A stretch of 64,000 nt of DNA from Duganella sp. BuS-21 (lineage in GTDB: Bacteria > Pseudomonadota > Gammaproteobacteria > Burkholderiales > Burkholderiaceae_D), in contig CP097466.1 of NCBI GenBank assembly GCA_041874725.1, positions 1,240,001-1,304,000 of the forward strand, written 5' to 3'. This document shows positions 27,923 to 40,719 of the stretch, piece after piece (position 1 is the first letter of the stretch; the number at the start of each line of letters is the position of its first letter). The notes under the pieces were generated by a model. It did no database searches. It was not told the origin of the DNA and worked only from the letters and a program-made list of their open reading frames with translations. Both the position numbers and the translations under genes were made by a program.

Positions 27923-29797
27923 TTATTTGTAGCCGTAACGGATGCCGGCAAACACGTTCGAGCCAGGCGTCGCATAGTTGCGGGCCAGGTCGTACTGTTT
28001 GTCGGCGACGTTGTTCCAGCGGACCAGCGCCGACCAGTCGGAACTGATGGCGTAGGTCGCGTACAGGTTCACCAGGCCATAGCCGCCCAGGCGGTTCTTG
28101 TTGGCCGCATCGTCGAAACGATCGCCGGAGAAGGTCAGCTCCGCACCCAGCTTGAACGAGCGGATGCTGTAGTCCGCTGTCACGTTGCCGTGTTTTTTAG
28201 AACGGCGCGCCAGACGCTTGTTGGTGGTTTCGTCTTGCGGGTCTTGCAGGTCGATGCTGGCGGTCAGGTTAACGCCGGCCAGCTTGGTGGCGCCGGCGAT
28301 GGTCACGCCTTCCAGCAGCGCCTTGCTGACGTTGTAGGCGCAGCCGTAGGCGTAGCCGGGGTATGGGCATGGCGTGGTGTTGACCAGCAGGTCGGTCAGC
28401 TTATTGTGATAGTAGCTGGCGCTGAGGGCATTGACGCCGTCATCCCAGCGCAGGCCGATCTCCGCGTTCTTGCCCACTTCCGGTTTGTTGGCCGCGTTGC
28501 CGTAGCCAGGGTAGTACAACTCGTTGTAGGTCGGTGCGCGGAAGCTGGTGCCGTAGCTGGCGGTGGCGCGCAGCTGCGAGGTGATGTCGTAGCCGTAGCC
28601 CGCCGAGCCGGTGGTCTTGCTGCCGTAGACCGATTTGTCGCGGCGCACGGCGGCGTTCAGCAGGTTGGCGCCACGGCGGGCGTTGTACGAAGCGGCCCAG
28701 GAATTGGTGGTGCGGGTCGGGTCCACCAGCGTGAAGCCGTTGGTGTCCACTTCTTCCTTGCGGTGGTCGTACAGCACTTGCAGCACGTCTTCGCCGATGC
28801 GCACGTCGTTTTGCAGGGTGATGTCGGTCTGCTTGGAGTCGATGCGCGAGTAGCCGAAAGCGGGCGAGCTGCTGCTCCAGTTTTCGCTATTGTCCTTGCT
28901 CTGCGAGTATTGCAACAGGGTGTCGACGCCTTGCACCAACCTGGCCTTGCCGTAAACGGCGGCCGTTTGCAGCTTGTTGCTGCTGCGGACGTCGAATGCC
29001 GAGGCGCCGCCGTCGTACTGCGAATCGAGTTTGCTGTACAAGAACAGCGCGCCGGCTTCGTAGCCTGGCGCCAGTTGCAGGCTGAATTGGCCGGAGGCGT
29101 TGTCCTTGTCGTAGGCGTCGCGGTCGGCGTTGTACGAGGTACTGCCTGGACGGGTCGCCGAGAAGCCGTCCGACTTTTCCTTGCCGGCGCTGATGGCGTA
29201 GCTGAAGCTGTGCTCACCGCCGGTGGCGCCAGACACAGTGGCATCGGTTTCGCGCGTATTGTCGCTGCCATAGCCGACGAAGGCCGTGACCGACGGTGCG
29301 CCTTTGCCTTTTTTGGTGAAGATCTGGATCACGCCGCCGATGGCGTCGGCGCCGTACAAGGAGCTCAGTGGGCCGTAGACGATTTCGATATGGTCGATGG
29401 CGGTCAGCGGAATGGCGCTCCAGTTGGCCGCGCCGGTGGTCGAGGAGCCGATGCGCGCGCCGTCGACCAGGACCAGGGTCTGGTTGCTGTTGGAGCCGCG
29501 CAGGTAGACGCTGGACGAGGTGCCGGCGCCGCCGTTGCGGGCGATCTCGATGCCGCGCTGGCGTTGCAGCAGGTCGACGATGGAGACGGCGCCGGATTCC
29601 GAAATCTGTTCGGCGGCGATGGTGACGGTGTCGCTGATGACGTTGGCGAGCGGTTGCGGCGTGCGGGTGGCGGTAACCACCACGGTGTCGGCCGGTGCAG
29701 CTGCAGGAGCTGGTGCGGGTTCGGCATGCGCATAGCAGGATGCCATGGCGAGCGCCAGCGACGTCATTGCCGCAGGACGGGAGATACGGAGGGTCAT
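27923..29797 (-). CDS. btuB: TonB-dependent vitamin B12 outer-membrane receptor
   Basis: BtuB imports cobalamin across the outer membrane using energy from TonB. The 624-residue product has a signal peptide (ending near SCYAHA), the TonB box DTVVVTATRTPQP and a plug domain with IVDLLQRQRGIEIARNGGAGT and VYLRGSNSNQTLVLVDGARI. A 22-strand-type barrel ends in an aromatic residue region (YGYK). The plug motif DHIEIVYGPLSSLYGADAIGGVIQI is also typical. The cobalamin riboswitch in its leader and the btuCDF genes behind it identify the ligand. Confidence 0.95.
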   Translation of the reverse strand: MTLRISRPAAMTSLALAMASCYAHAEPAPAPAAAPADTVVVTATRTPQPLANVISDTVTIAAEQISESGAVSIVDLLQRQRGIEIARNGGAGTSSSVYLRGSNSNQTLVLVDGARIGSSTTGAANWSAIPLTAIDHIEIVYGPLSSLYGADAIGGVIQIFTKKGKGAPSVTAFVGYGSDNTRETDATVSGATGGEHSFSYAISAGKEKSDGFSATRPGSTSYNADRDAYDKDNASGQFSLQLAPGYEAGALFLYSKLDSQYDGGASAFDVRSSNKLQTAAVYGKARLVQGVDTLLQYSQSKDNSENWSSSSPAFGYSRIDSKQTDITLQNDVRIGEDVLQVLYDHRKEEVDTNGFTLVDPTRTTNSWAASYNARRGANLLNAAVRRDKSVYGSKTTGSAGYGYDITSQLRATASYGTSFRAPTYNELYYPGYGNAANKPEVGKNAEIGLRWDDGVNALSASYYHNKLTDLLVNTTPCPYPGYAYGCAYNVSKALLEGVTIAGATKLAGVNLTASIDLQDPQDETTNKRLARRSKKHGNVTADYSIRSFKLGAELTFSGDRFDDAANKNRLGGYGLVNLYATYAISSDWSALVRWNNVADKQYDLARNYATPGSNVFAGIRYGYK

Positions 29798-29883
29798 GAT
29801 AGTTTTTCTGTTAGTAGCAACCGGCCGACGTCCCCGTAGGCCAATTGTGAACAGAAGCGGGGTGCACCCGCTTCCACCTGATT

Positions 29884-30070
29884 TGGCCGGTATCCGGGCT
29901 TACAAGTGGAACCGCCTAACCTTCCCATGCCGAGGCACAGTGGTTGTCAGAGGCGATTTGTCGCGTTTAACTGCGACACTTGCTAACCGTTGCGGGGGCA
30001 GCACACGTTGGCCGGCGAGCGGCTTCGTGTTTCCCGTTTAACTACGCGTCTGGACAGACGCGCGAGCACC
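29884..30070 (-). promoter_or_regulatory. Cobalamin riboswitch (AdoCbl/B12 element) upstream of btuB
   Basis: Read on the minus strand, the leader has the conserved order of the cobalamin riboswitch: ACGGGAA, then GCTGCCCCCGCAACGGT, then CACTG with CATGGGAAGG, and finally the B12 box AAGCCCGGATACCGGCC (complement of 29884-29901). A hairpin with arms GAAGCGGG and CCCGCTTC (29854-29874), without a T-run, lies between the aptamer and the ATG. A -10-like TATAAT (minus strand, 30082-30087) lies just upstream of the aptamer, without a convincing -35. It should repress btuB and the ten genes behind it when B12 is plentiful. Confidence 0.92.
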
Positions 30071-30092
30071 AAAACCCGCACATTATACGGGT

Positions 30093-30608
30093 TTAAAGGG
30101 TCAAGGTGGAGCCGTAGGGGATTTGATGGGCGGCTTGCGCGGCTTGCAGAGCCATGTCTGCGGGCGCCAGTCCGGCGTGGCGGGCGGTCAGCAGGCGCAT
30201 GGCGCCAGCGTGGCAAACGATGATGGCGTCGCCGTCCAGTTCCCCGTAAAAAGCGGTGATCCGTTCGGCCATCTGCAGCACGCTCTCGCCGTTGCCGGGA
30301 CGGTAGTGGACCATGTCGGCGGCCCAGGCGTCGATGGCGGCGCGGGGGATGGCGTCCCATGGCTGCATTTCCCAGGCGCCGAAGTGCATCTCGGCCAGGC
30401 GCGCATCGTAGCGGGGCGATGGTGATAGCCGTGCCGCCAGTTCGGCGCAGCGGCGCAAGGGGCTGGAATAGACGGGCAGGTCGGCCGGCAGGCGCAGCGC
30501 TGCCCATGTCTGTTCCAGCTGTTCGGGCGCCACCGCCAGGTCGGTGCTGCCGTAACAGATGCCCGGCGCGACCAGCGGCTGCGGATGGCGAACAAGTACT
30601 AGTTTCAT
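30093..30608 (-). CDS. cobC: Alpha-ribazole phosphatase
   Basis: CobC removes phosphate from alpha-ribazole-5'-phosphate or from cobalamin-5'-phosphate in the last steps of the nucleotide loop pathway. The 171-residue product is of the histidine phosphatase superfamily. LVRHPQP carries the phospho-accepting His8, SSPLRRCAELA carries the second Arg, MHFGAWEMQPWDAIP is present, and VCHAGAMRLL carries the second catalytic His. The longer open frame upstream is a shadow of cobS. It overlaps cobS by four bases and ends just before the btuB promoter region. Confidence 0.93.
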   Translation of the reverse strand: MKLVLVRHPQPLVAPGICYGSTDLAVAPEQLEQTWAALRLPADLPVYSSPLRRCAELAARLSPSPRYDARLAEMHFGAWEMQPWDAIPRAAIDAWAADMVHYRPGNGESVLQMAERITAFYGELDGDAIIVCHAGAMRLLTARHAGLAPADMALQAAQAAHQIPYGSTLTL

Positions 30609-31372
30609 CGCAGGCTGGCCAGCGCGCACAGGTAGAACATCACTTCGGCCACTTGCTGTACGGCGCCCAGGCAATCGCCGGTGTAGCCGCCGATGCGGCG
30701 CACGCATTTGCGCGCCAGCCAAAAGGTGGCGATGGCGGCGGCCGGCACGCCGGCAAGCAGCGCGGTGGGCGGCAGCCAATTCAGCGCAAGCACCAGCGGC
30801 ACGGGCAGGGCGGCGCAAATGGCTGCGAGCAGGAGCTCGGTCCCGCTCATCTTCTGCGCCAGCGGCTTGGCCTTGCCCTCGGCGCGCGCATAGTCGAGGC
30901 GCCAGATCAGCGACGTAGCCATCAGGCGCGATAGTGGATGCGCCACCAGCAGCGCGCCGATGGCGGCCAGCGGCGGCAGCATGGCCAGGGTGGTCAGCTT
31001 CAGCGCCAACATGCAGATGGTGCCGATCGCACCATAGGCGCCGATGTGTGAATCCTTCATGATCTCCAGCACGCGCTCCGGCGTCATGCCGCCGCCGAAG
31101 CCGTCGCACATGTCGGCAAAGCCGTCTTCATGAAACGCGCCGGTGGCGTAGATGCCGATGGCGGTGGAGATGATGGCTGCTACCGGCGGCGGCAGGACTT
31201 GCACCGCCAGCGCGTAGGCGGCAGCGGTCATCAGCGCCACTACCACGCCCACCAGCGGGAAGTAGCGCGACGCCTGGTTCAGCCACGCAGGATCAAAGCC
31301 CACCCAGCCCGGTATCGGCAGGCGGGTGAAGAACTGCAGCGCGGTGAAGAACAGGCGGAGTTGATGCATCAT
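30605..31372 (-). CDS. cobS: Adenosylcobinamide-GDP ribazoletransferase (cobalamin synthase)
   Basis: CobS is an inner-membrane enzyme joining adenosyl-GDP-cobinamide with alpha-ribazole (phosphate). The 255-residue product is rich in hydrophobic segments and has FFTALQFFTRLPIP at the start and the Mg-binding motif GAFHEDGFADMCDGFGGG. It also has MKDSHIGAYGAIG and the late RRIGGYTGDCLGA. The ATG at 31372 overlaps the cobT stop (ATGA). The longer frame upstream is a shadow of cobT. Confidence 0.94.
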   Translation of the reverse strand: MMHQLRLFFTALQFFTRLPIPGWVGFDPAWLNQASRYFPLVGVVVALMTAAAYALAVQVLPPPVAAIISTAIGIYATGAFHEDGFADMCDGFGGGMTPERVLEIMKDSHIGAYGAIGTICMLALKLTTLAMLPPLAAIGALLVAHPLSRLMATSLIWRLDYARAEGKAKPLAQKMSGTELLLAAICAALPVPLVLALNWLPPTALLAGVPAAAIATFWLARKCVRRIGGYTGDCLGAVQQVAEVMFYLCALASLR

Positions 31373-32394
31373 TCCGACTTTTCGCTGACCTGCGCCGATT
31401 CGAAGGTCGCCATCTGGTTCAGGAAGTTGACGGCCGCATGCAGCAGCGGCAGCGCCAGCGCGCAGCCGGTGCCTTCGCCCAGGCGCAGGCCTAGATTCAA
31501 CAGCGGCGTCGCGCCCAGTGCTGCCAGCATTTGCTGGTGGCCGCTTTCGTTGGAGCAGTGGGCAAACACGCAGTAATCGAGAATGGCCGGCTGCATGCGC
31601 GCCGCCACCAGCAAGGCGCTGGTGACGATGAAGCCATCGATCAGCAAGACCTTGCGCAGTTCGGCGGCTTTCAGCATGGCGCCGGCCATCATGGCGATTT
31701 CCAGTCCGCCGAAGGTGGCCAGCACCTCGAGCGGCTCGGTGGCGTCGGCGTGTTTGGCGACGGCCGCCTCGATCACGCGCTGCTTGTGCAGCACGCCTTC
31801 GGCCGACAAGCCGGTGCCGGCGCCCACGCACTGCGCCACCGGGATGCCGGTCAGCTTGTGCATCAGCGCGGCGGCGGCGGTGGTGTTACCGATGCCCATT
31901 TCGCCGAAGCCCACCACATTGCCATCCAGTTCGGCGGCCAGCGCCATGCCGGCGTCCAGCGCGGTTTGGCACAGGTCGCGGCTCATGGCCGGTTCGTGTG
32001 CGAAGTTGCGGGTGCCTTGGGCCAGCTTGCGGTCGGTCAGGCCGTCGCGCGGGCCGAAGTCGTGATTGACGCCGGCGTCGATGACGCGCAGCGCGCAGTT
32101 ATTCTGCGCCGCGAACACATTGATGGCGGCGCCGCCGGCGAGGAAGTTCTCCACCATCTGCCAGGTCACGTCCTGCGGATAGGCGGAGACGCCTTCGGCG
32201 ACGATGCCATGGTCGGCGGCGAACACTAATATGGAGGGCTGATGCAGCGCGATGTCGCGGGTGTTCTGGATCAGGCCGATCTGGCGGGCCAGCGTCTCCA
32301 GCACGCCCAGGCTGCCCAGCGGCTTGGTCTTGTTATTAATAGCGCGGTCGAGTTCGGCGGACAGCGCAGCGTTCTGAGTAGGGGTGATGGACAT
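31369..32394 (-). CDS. cobT: Nicotinate-nucleotide--dimethylbenzimidazole phosphoribosyltransferase
   Basis: CobT makes alpha-ribazole-5'-phosphate from dimethylbenzimidazole (produced by BluB) and nicotinate mononucleotide. The 341-residue product has KTKPLGSLGVLE, VFAADHGIVAEGVSAYPQDVT, GFGEMGIGNTTAAAAL and LGLRLGEGTGCALALPLL, whose Glu308 matches the catalytic glutamate. It is the first gene of cobT-cobS-cobC. No riboswitch is seen before it. Its start lies only 38 bases from the -35 element of the oppositely directed rRNA operon 2. Confidence 0.95.
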   Translation of the reverse strand: MSITPTQNAALSAELDRAINNKTKPLGSLGVLETLARQIGLIQNTRDIALHQPSILVFAADHGIVAEGVSAYPQDVTWQMVENFLAGGAAINVFAAQNNCALRVIDAGVNHDFGPRDGLTDRKLAQGTRNFAHEPAMSRDLCQTALDAGMALAAELDGNVVGFGEMGIGNTTAAAALMHKLTGIPVAQCVGAGTGLSAEGVLHKQRVIEAAVAKHADATEPLEVLATFGGLEIAMMAGAMLKAAELRKVLLIDGFIVTSALLVAARMQPAILDYCVFAHCSNESGHQQMLAALGATPLLNLGLRLGEGTGCALALPLLHAAVNFLNQMATFESAQVSEKSE

Positions 32395-32432
32395 GGGCAG
32401 TGTGGTGAATCGAAGAATTTAATATTCTACCC

Positions 32433-32557
32433 TTGCCAGACGCGGCAGCCCTTGTTATGATTCTGTCCCTCGCAAGACCACACATGACAATGTGAAGTTA
32501 GCGAGAAAAGAAAGAAGAGAAGTAGGGCTTGACGGAATGTTCGAAACGCCTCATAAT
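32433..32557 (+). promoter_or_regulatory. Tandem promoters P1 and P2 of rRNA operon 2
   Basis: P1 is TTGCCA (32433-32438), 17 bases, TATGAT (32456-32461). P2 is TTGACG (32529-32534), 17 bases, CATAAT (32552-32557). The layout matches operons 1 and 3. Confidence 0.82.
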
Positions 32558-32758
32558 CTTGCCTCTTCGCTGAAGAACAAAACGCTTCTTCAGCTGCAAC
32601 ACAGAATGATCTTTAAAAATTTACAGTCGATAAATGTGGGCGTTTGATGCTGCAACAAAAAGCATTAAATGCTCAAGCAATAAATATTCAGTAGAAATAC
32701 TGTCAGTATTTTGAGTAAGAGCGAACCAGTGATCAGCAGTGGTCACTAAACAGAGATT
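32558..32758 (+). promoter_or_regulatory. rRNA operon 2 leader with boxA-like element
   Basis: The boxA-like GATCTTTAAAAATTTA is at 32608-32623. CAGTCGATAA (32624-32633) pairs exactly with TTATCGACTG (34332-34341) behind the 16S gene. The matching stem bases of operons 1 and 3 differ, so leader and spacer changed together. No protein gene lies here. Confidence 0.7.
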
Positions 32759-34292
<1,534 letters not shown>

Positions 34293-34367
34293 GAGTTTGC
34301 AGGTTCTTCGGAACATTTCAAGCGCTCACACTTATCGACTGTAGACAATAAAAGAACAGCAAATATT

Positions 34368-34444
34368 GGGGCTGTAGCTCAGCTGGTTAGAGCACCGTGT
34401 TGATAACGCGGGGGTCGTTGGTTCGAGTCCAACCAGCCCTACCA
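34368..34444 (+). tRNA. tRNA-Ile (anticodon GAT)
   Basis: The 77-base cloverleaf has D-arm GCTCAGCTGGTTAGAGC, anticodon stem-loop around TTGATAA, T-arm GTTGGTTCGAGTCCAAC and encoded CCA. The acceptor stem GGGGCTG/CAGCCCT has a G-U pair at position 1-72. It is the usual first tRNA of the 16S-23S spacer. Confidence 0.97.
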
Positions 34445-34457
34445 GTTGCACCATATT

Positions 34458-34533
34458 GGGGGATTAGCTCAGCTGGGAGAGCACCTGCTTTGCAAGCAGG
34501 GGGTCGTCGGTTCGATCCCGTCATCCTCCACCA
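34458..34533 (+). tRNA. tRNA-Ala (anticodon TGC)
   Basis: The 76-base cloverleaf has anticodon loop TTTGCAA and T-arm CGTCGGTTCGATCCCGTC. The acceptor stem GGGGGAT/ATCCTCC contains the G3-U70 pair that identifies alanine tRNA. CCA is encoded. It follows tRNA-Ile in the spacer of operon 2. Confidence 0.97.
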
Positions 34534-34695
34534 ATACCTGTTTTTACGTAAGCACAGATGCTTAGGTAAAAGCAGTATCGTTCTTTAACAATCTGGAAGA
34601 AGTAAAGTTTTATTAAGCGTGTATCGACAGATACATGCTTGGGTAGTAAAACTCATCATCACAAAGTAGTAAATGCTTAGACTTATAGCCGTCAA

Positions 34696-37584
<2,889 letters not shown>

Positions 37585-37640
37585 GACGGTTATACGCATT
37601 TACTCTGATGATGAGTGGTGCTACCCAATAAACTAAATGA

Positions 37641-37665
37641 GATCCCCGCGTTTGCGGGGACGACG
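37641..37665 (+). repeat. REP-like palindrome in the 23S-5S spacer (operon 2)
   Basis: This is the same element as at 9996-10020, with loop base T in place of C. Confidence 0.7.
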
Positions 37666-37737
37666 CTGACGCGCCGCTTTACTTCTCCCAGATTCGCTGT
37701 GGCGCCCAATCGGTGGCGCCAGAGCATACAAGTCAAA

Positions 37738-37851
37738 GCTTGATGACCATAGTAAGTCGGTCCCACCCCTTCCCATCCCGAACAGGACCGTGAAACGACT
37801 CTACGCCGATGATAGTGCTGCAACCAGTGTGAAAGTAGGTTATCGTCAAGC
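37738..37851 (+). rRNA. rrf: 5S ribosomal RNA (operon 2)
   Basis: The 114-base sequence from GCTTGATGACC to TATCGTCAAGC matches the operon 1 copy. Confidence 0.95.
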
Positions 37852-37862
37852 TAGTTATTTAG

Positions 37863-37901
37863 AAAAAGCCCCTTCTGGAGAAATCCGGTCGGGGCTTTTT
37901 T
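37863..37901 (+). terminator. Rho-independent terminator of rRNA operon 2
   Basis: The AAGCCCC/GGGGCTT stem and T-run are nearly identical to those of operon 1. The next gene starts 18 bases later. Confidence 0.9.
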
Positions 37902-37918
37902 GCGTCTATACTCGTTGT

Positions 37919-39277
37919 ATGAACGAAAACACCGCGAGAGACGTAGTGCTGGTCCGTGCCATCGAGACCGCCGATCAACAAAAAGAAATGCTCAGCGACG
38001 ACGATCGCATGTATGCCAGCCGCAGCGCGCGCGAACTGGCTCAGTGGCGAGCCGCCGACCGCAAAACCGAAGCCACCGGCGACGACTTCCTGCAGCAGCG
38101 CGCTGAACAATTACTCAAGCGCCTGGCCGAACGCCACTCCTCCTTTGCCTCCTTTCTGAAACAGCGCTCGCCCTTGCAGCCTCTCGCGTGGGCTTTGCCG
38201 TTGATCGCCCTGCTGCTTGGTGCCGGACTGGACCGCATTACCGATCCGCACCGCGTCGATTTGCTGTCGGCGCCACTGTTGCTGATTATCGGCTGGAACC
38301 TGCTGGTCTATCTGGGCCTGCTGGTCTGGCTGTTCATTCCATCGAAACCGCGCTTGCCTCGCCGCTGGAAGGCGCCGCGCAAATTGCCGTCCGTGCTGTC
38401 GGCGGCGGTGCTGAACTTCCTGCGTGAATGGTCGGAGCTGAGCGCCAAACTGCATGCCGCGCGACTTGGGCGCGCGGTGCATCTGAGCGCCGCCGCATTT
38501 GCTGTCGGTGCACTGGCTTCGCTGTATGCGCGTGGCCTGCTGTCGCAATACGCGGCCGGATGGGAGAGCACTTTTCTGGATGCGGTGCAGGTCCACGGCT
38601 TGTTGTCGGCTTTGTTCGCGCCGGCCGTCGCGCTGTTCCACCTTCAGGGATTCACGCTGGCGGAAATCGAAGCGCTGCGCTTCCCGACCATCACGCCCGC
38701 CGCCGGCGCGCGCTGGGTGCATCTGTATGCGGCCACCATCCTGTTGCTGGTGGTGGCGCCGCGGCTGCTGCTGGCGGCCTTCGCGCATTGGCGTGCTGTG
38801 CGCTTGTCGCGCCATGTCGCGCTCGATCTGGAGCAGCCATATTTCCGCAAGCTTAACGACACCATGGGCATGGCGAAAGGCGGAACGCTGCGCGTGCTGC
38901 CGTATAGTTTTACCGTCGATGAACGACGTCATCGCGGCATGGAGGCGGTGGCCGTCAAGCTGCTCGGGGAGCAGGGCCGGCTGATGCTGCGGCCGTCGGT
39001 CGCCTATGGCGAAGCGCCGCAGGATCTGCAGGGCGAGGCCACCATCACGGCCGCGCTGTTCAATCTGACCGCCACGCCGGAACAGGAAAATCACGGCGCG
39101 TTTCTCGACCAAATGGTAAAGGCGGCGCCGTCCGGCTTCACGGTGCTGCTTGACGAGTCGGCCTATCTGGAACGCATGGGCGCCGAGCGCCTGGCTGAAC
39201 GCGTGGCCTTGTGGCAGGAGTTCTGCCGCTTCCATCAGGCCACCGCCAGCGTGGTGAACTTGCTGGAGCCGCAATGA
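37919..39277 (+). CDS. DUF2868 membrane protein
   Basis: This is a 452-residue inner-membrane protein of unknown function. It has a charged cytosolic N-terminus (to about residue 80) and pairs of hydrophobic helices (about 85-140, 180-205, 220-245, 270-295). A soluble C-terminal domain of about 140 residues carries a LRVLPYSF segment and FTVLLDESAYLERMG. This layout and the following GTPase gene fit the DUF2868/DUF3482 pair seen in many beta- and gammaproteobacteria. The frame is open back to 37790 within the 5S gene, but MNENTARDVVLVRAIE at 37919 is the first sensible start. No ribosome binding site precedes it, and a -10-like TATACT ends six bases before the ATG. The mRNA could be leaderless or arise by read-through of the rRNA terminator. 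Confidence 0.82.
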   Translation: MNENTARDVVLVRAIETADQQKEMLSDDDRMYASRSARELAQWRAADRKTEATGDDFLQQRAEQLLKRLAERHSSFASFLKQRSPLQPLAWALPLIALLLGAGLDRITDPHRVDLLSAPLLLIIGWNLLVYLGLLVWLFIPSKPRLPRRWKAPRKLPSVLSAAVLNFLREWSELSAKLHAARLGRAVHLSAAAFAVGALASLYARGLLSQYAAGWESTFLDAVQVHGLLSALFAPAVALFHLQGFTLAEIEALRFPTITPAAGARWVHLYAATILLLVVAPRLLLAAFAHWRAVRLSRHVALDLEQPYFRKLNDTMGMAKGGTLRVLPYSFTVDERRHRGMEAVAVKLLGEQGRLMLRPSVAYGEAPQDLQGEATITAALFNLTATPEQENHGAFLDQMVKAAPSGFTVLLDESAYLERMGAERLAERVALWQEFCRFHQATASVVNLLEPQ

Positions 39278-40719
39278 GCAGCACGATTCAACTGGCGCTG
39301 ATCTCGCACACCAACAACGGCAAGACCACGCTGGCGCGCACGCTGACCGGCATCGATGTCGGCGAAGTGCGCGACGCTGCGCACGTGACCATCCGTTCCG
39401 AATCGCACACGCTGCTGACCACGCCCGAAGGCGATCGTCTGCAGCTATGGGATACGCCGGGCTTCGGCGATTCCGTGCGGCTGCAACAGCGCCTGGCGCA
39501 CGCCGGCAATCCGATCGGCTGGTTCCTGCGCGAAGTGCTGGACCGTTATCGCGACCGGCCGTTCTGGCTCAGCCAGCAAGCCTTGCGCGCCGCACGCGAC
39601 GACGCCGATGTGGTGCTGTATCTGGTGAACGCGGCCGAAGATCCGCGCGATGCCGGCTATGTGCCGGCCGAGATGAAAATCCTGGAATGGCTGGGCAAAC
39701 CGGTGGTGGTCCTGCTCAACCAGACCGGGCCGGCGCGGCCGCAGGCGGACCTGGCGCAGCAGCTGCGTTGGCGCGATCACCTGCGCCAGTATGCGGTGGT
39801 GCGCGAGGTGCTGGCACTCGATGCGTTCGGCCGTTGCTGGGTGCATGAGCGCGTGTTCTATGACGCCATCGGCAAGCAACTCGAGGCCGCGTTGCGGCCG
39901 GCCTATGCGCGCCTGTTCGCGGCATGGGAGGCGCGCAACGCCGCGCGCTACGCGCAGGCGATGCAGTTGCTGGCAACGCAGTTGCAGAGCGCCGCGCACG
40001 ACAGCGTCGCCATGCCCGAGTCGGACGGCAGCTTGTTGAAGACGGCGTTGAAAGCGGTGGGCATCGGCAAAAGCGCAGCGCAGCAGCGCCAGGATCGGGC
40101 GATGAGTGAGCTGGCCGCCCGCCTTAACCAGGGCGTGACGGAACTGACGCGCGAGCTATTGATTCTGCATCAGCTCGATCCTGCGCAGGCCGCCACGATC
40201 AATGCGCAGGTGCGCGATTATTTTGCCGTGCGCGCGCCTATCGACAAGGCGCAGGCCGGCCTGTTGGGCGCGATGATTTCCGGTGCGGCCACCGGTTTGT
40301 CGGCCGACCTGATGGCGGGCGGTCTGACCCTGGGCGGCGGCGCTTTGCTCGGCGGTGTGGTGGGTGCGCTGACGTTCGCCGGCGCTGCCTGGGGCTTCAA
40401 TGCCGGCACCGACCGCAAACAGCCCACCATGCAGTTCAGCGACGCCTTCATGCGCTCGCTGGTGGTGGCCGGTATTCTGCGTTATCTGACGGTGGCGCAT
40501 TTCGGGCGTGGGCGCGGCGGCTTTGTGGAAAGCGAGGCGCCGGCGTTCTGGCAAAGCGCGGTGGAGCAGGCGGTGGCGCGCGAGGAGGCTGCGTTGCCCG
40601 TCCTGTGGCAGGCCGCGCGCCGTGGTGAAGCGGCGCCGGCGTTGCAGGTTTTGATGCGCAGCATGAGCAGCGCTACGCTGGCGCAGCTCTATCCTGGCAT
40701 AGCGTCCGATCAGAACTGA
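39274..40719 (+). CDS. DUF3482 GTPase-like protein
   Basis: This is a 481-residue protein with a GTPase domain: P-loop SHTNNGKTT (residues 11-19, Ser in place of the usual Gly), the G3 motif DTPGFGDS (60-67) and a degenerate G4 NQTG (149-152). Its C-terminal half has a Gly/Ala-rich hydrophobic region (AGLLGAMISGAATGLSADLM and GGLTLGGGALLGGVVGALTF) that could insert in membranes. It starts inside the stop codon of the DUF2868 gene (ATGA), so the two are almost certainly translated together and probably work as a complex. The function is not known. The last ten bases overlap the convergent outer-membrane protein gene. Confidence 0.85.
   Translation: MSSTIQLALISHTNNGKTTLARTLTGIDVGEVRDAAHVTIRSESHTLLTTPEGDRLQLWDTPGFGDSVRLQQRLAHAGNPIGWFLREVLDRYRDRPFWLSQQALRAARDDADVVLYLVNAAEDPRDAGYVPAEMKILEWLGKPVVVLLNQTGPARPQADLAQQLRWRDHLRQYAVVREVLALDAFGRCWVHERVFYDAIGKQLEAALRPAYARLFAAWEARNAARYAQAMQLLATQLQSAAHDSVAMPESDGSLLKTALKAVGIGKSAAQQRQDRAMSELAARLNQGVTELTRELLILHQLDPAQAATINAQVRDYFAVRAPIDKAQAGLLGAMISGAATGLSADLMAGGLTLGGGALLGGVVGALTFAGAAWGFNAGTDRKQPTMQFSDAFMRSLVVAGILRYLTVAHFGRGRGGFVESEAPAFWQSAVEQAVAREEAALPVLWQAARRGEAAPALQVLMRSMSSATLAQLYPGIASDQN

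Noticed and set aside
30082..30104. TTGACC and TATAAT on the minus strand before the btuB riboswitch as a promoter pair
   Set aside because: The spacer is only 11 bases. The TATAAT may be a real -10 but needs another -35, and none is convincing.
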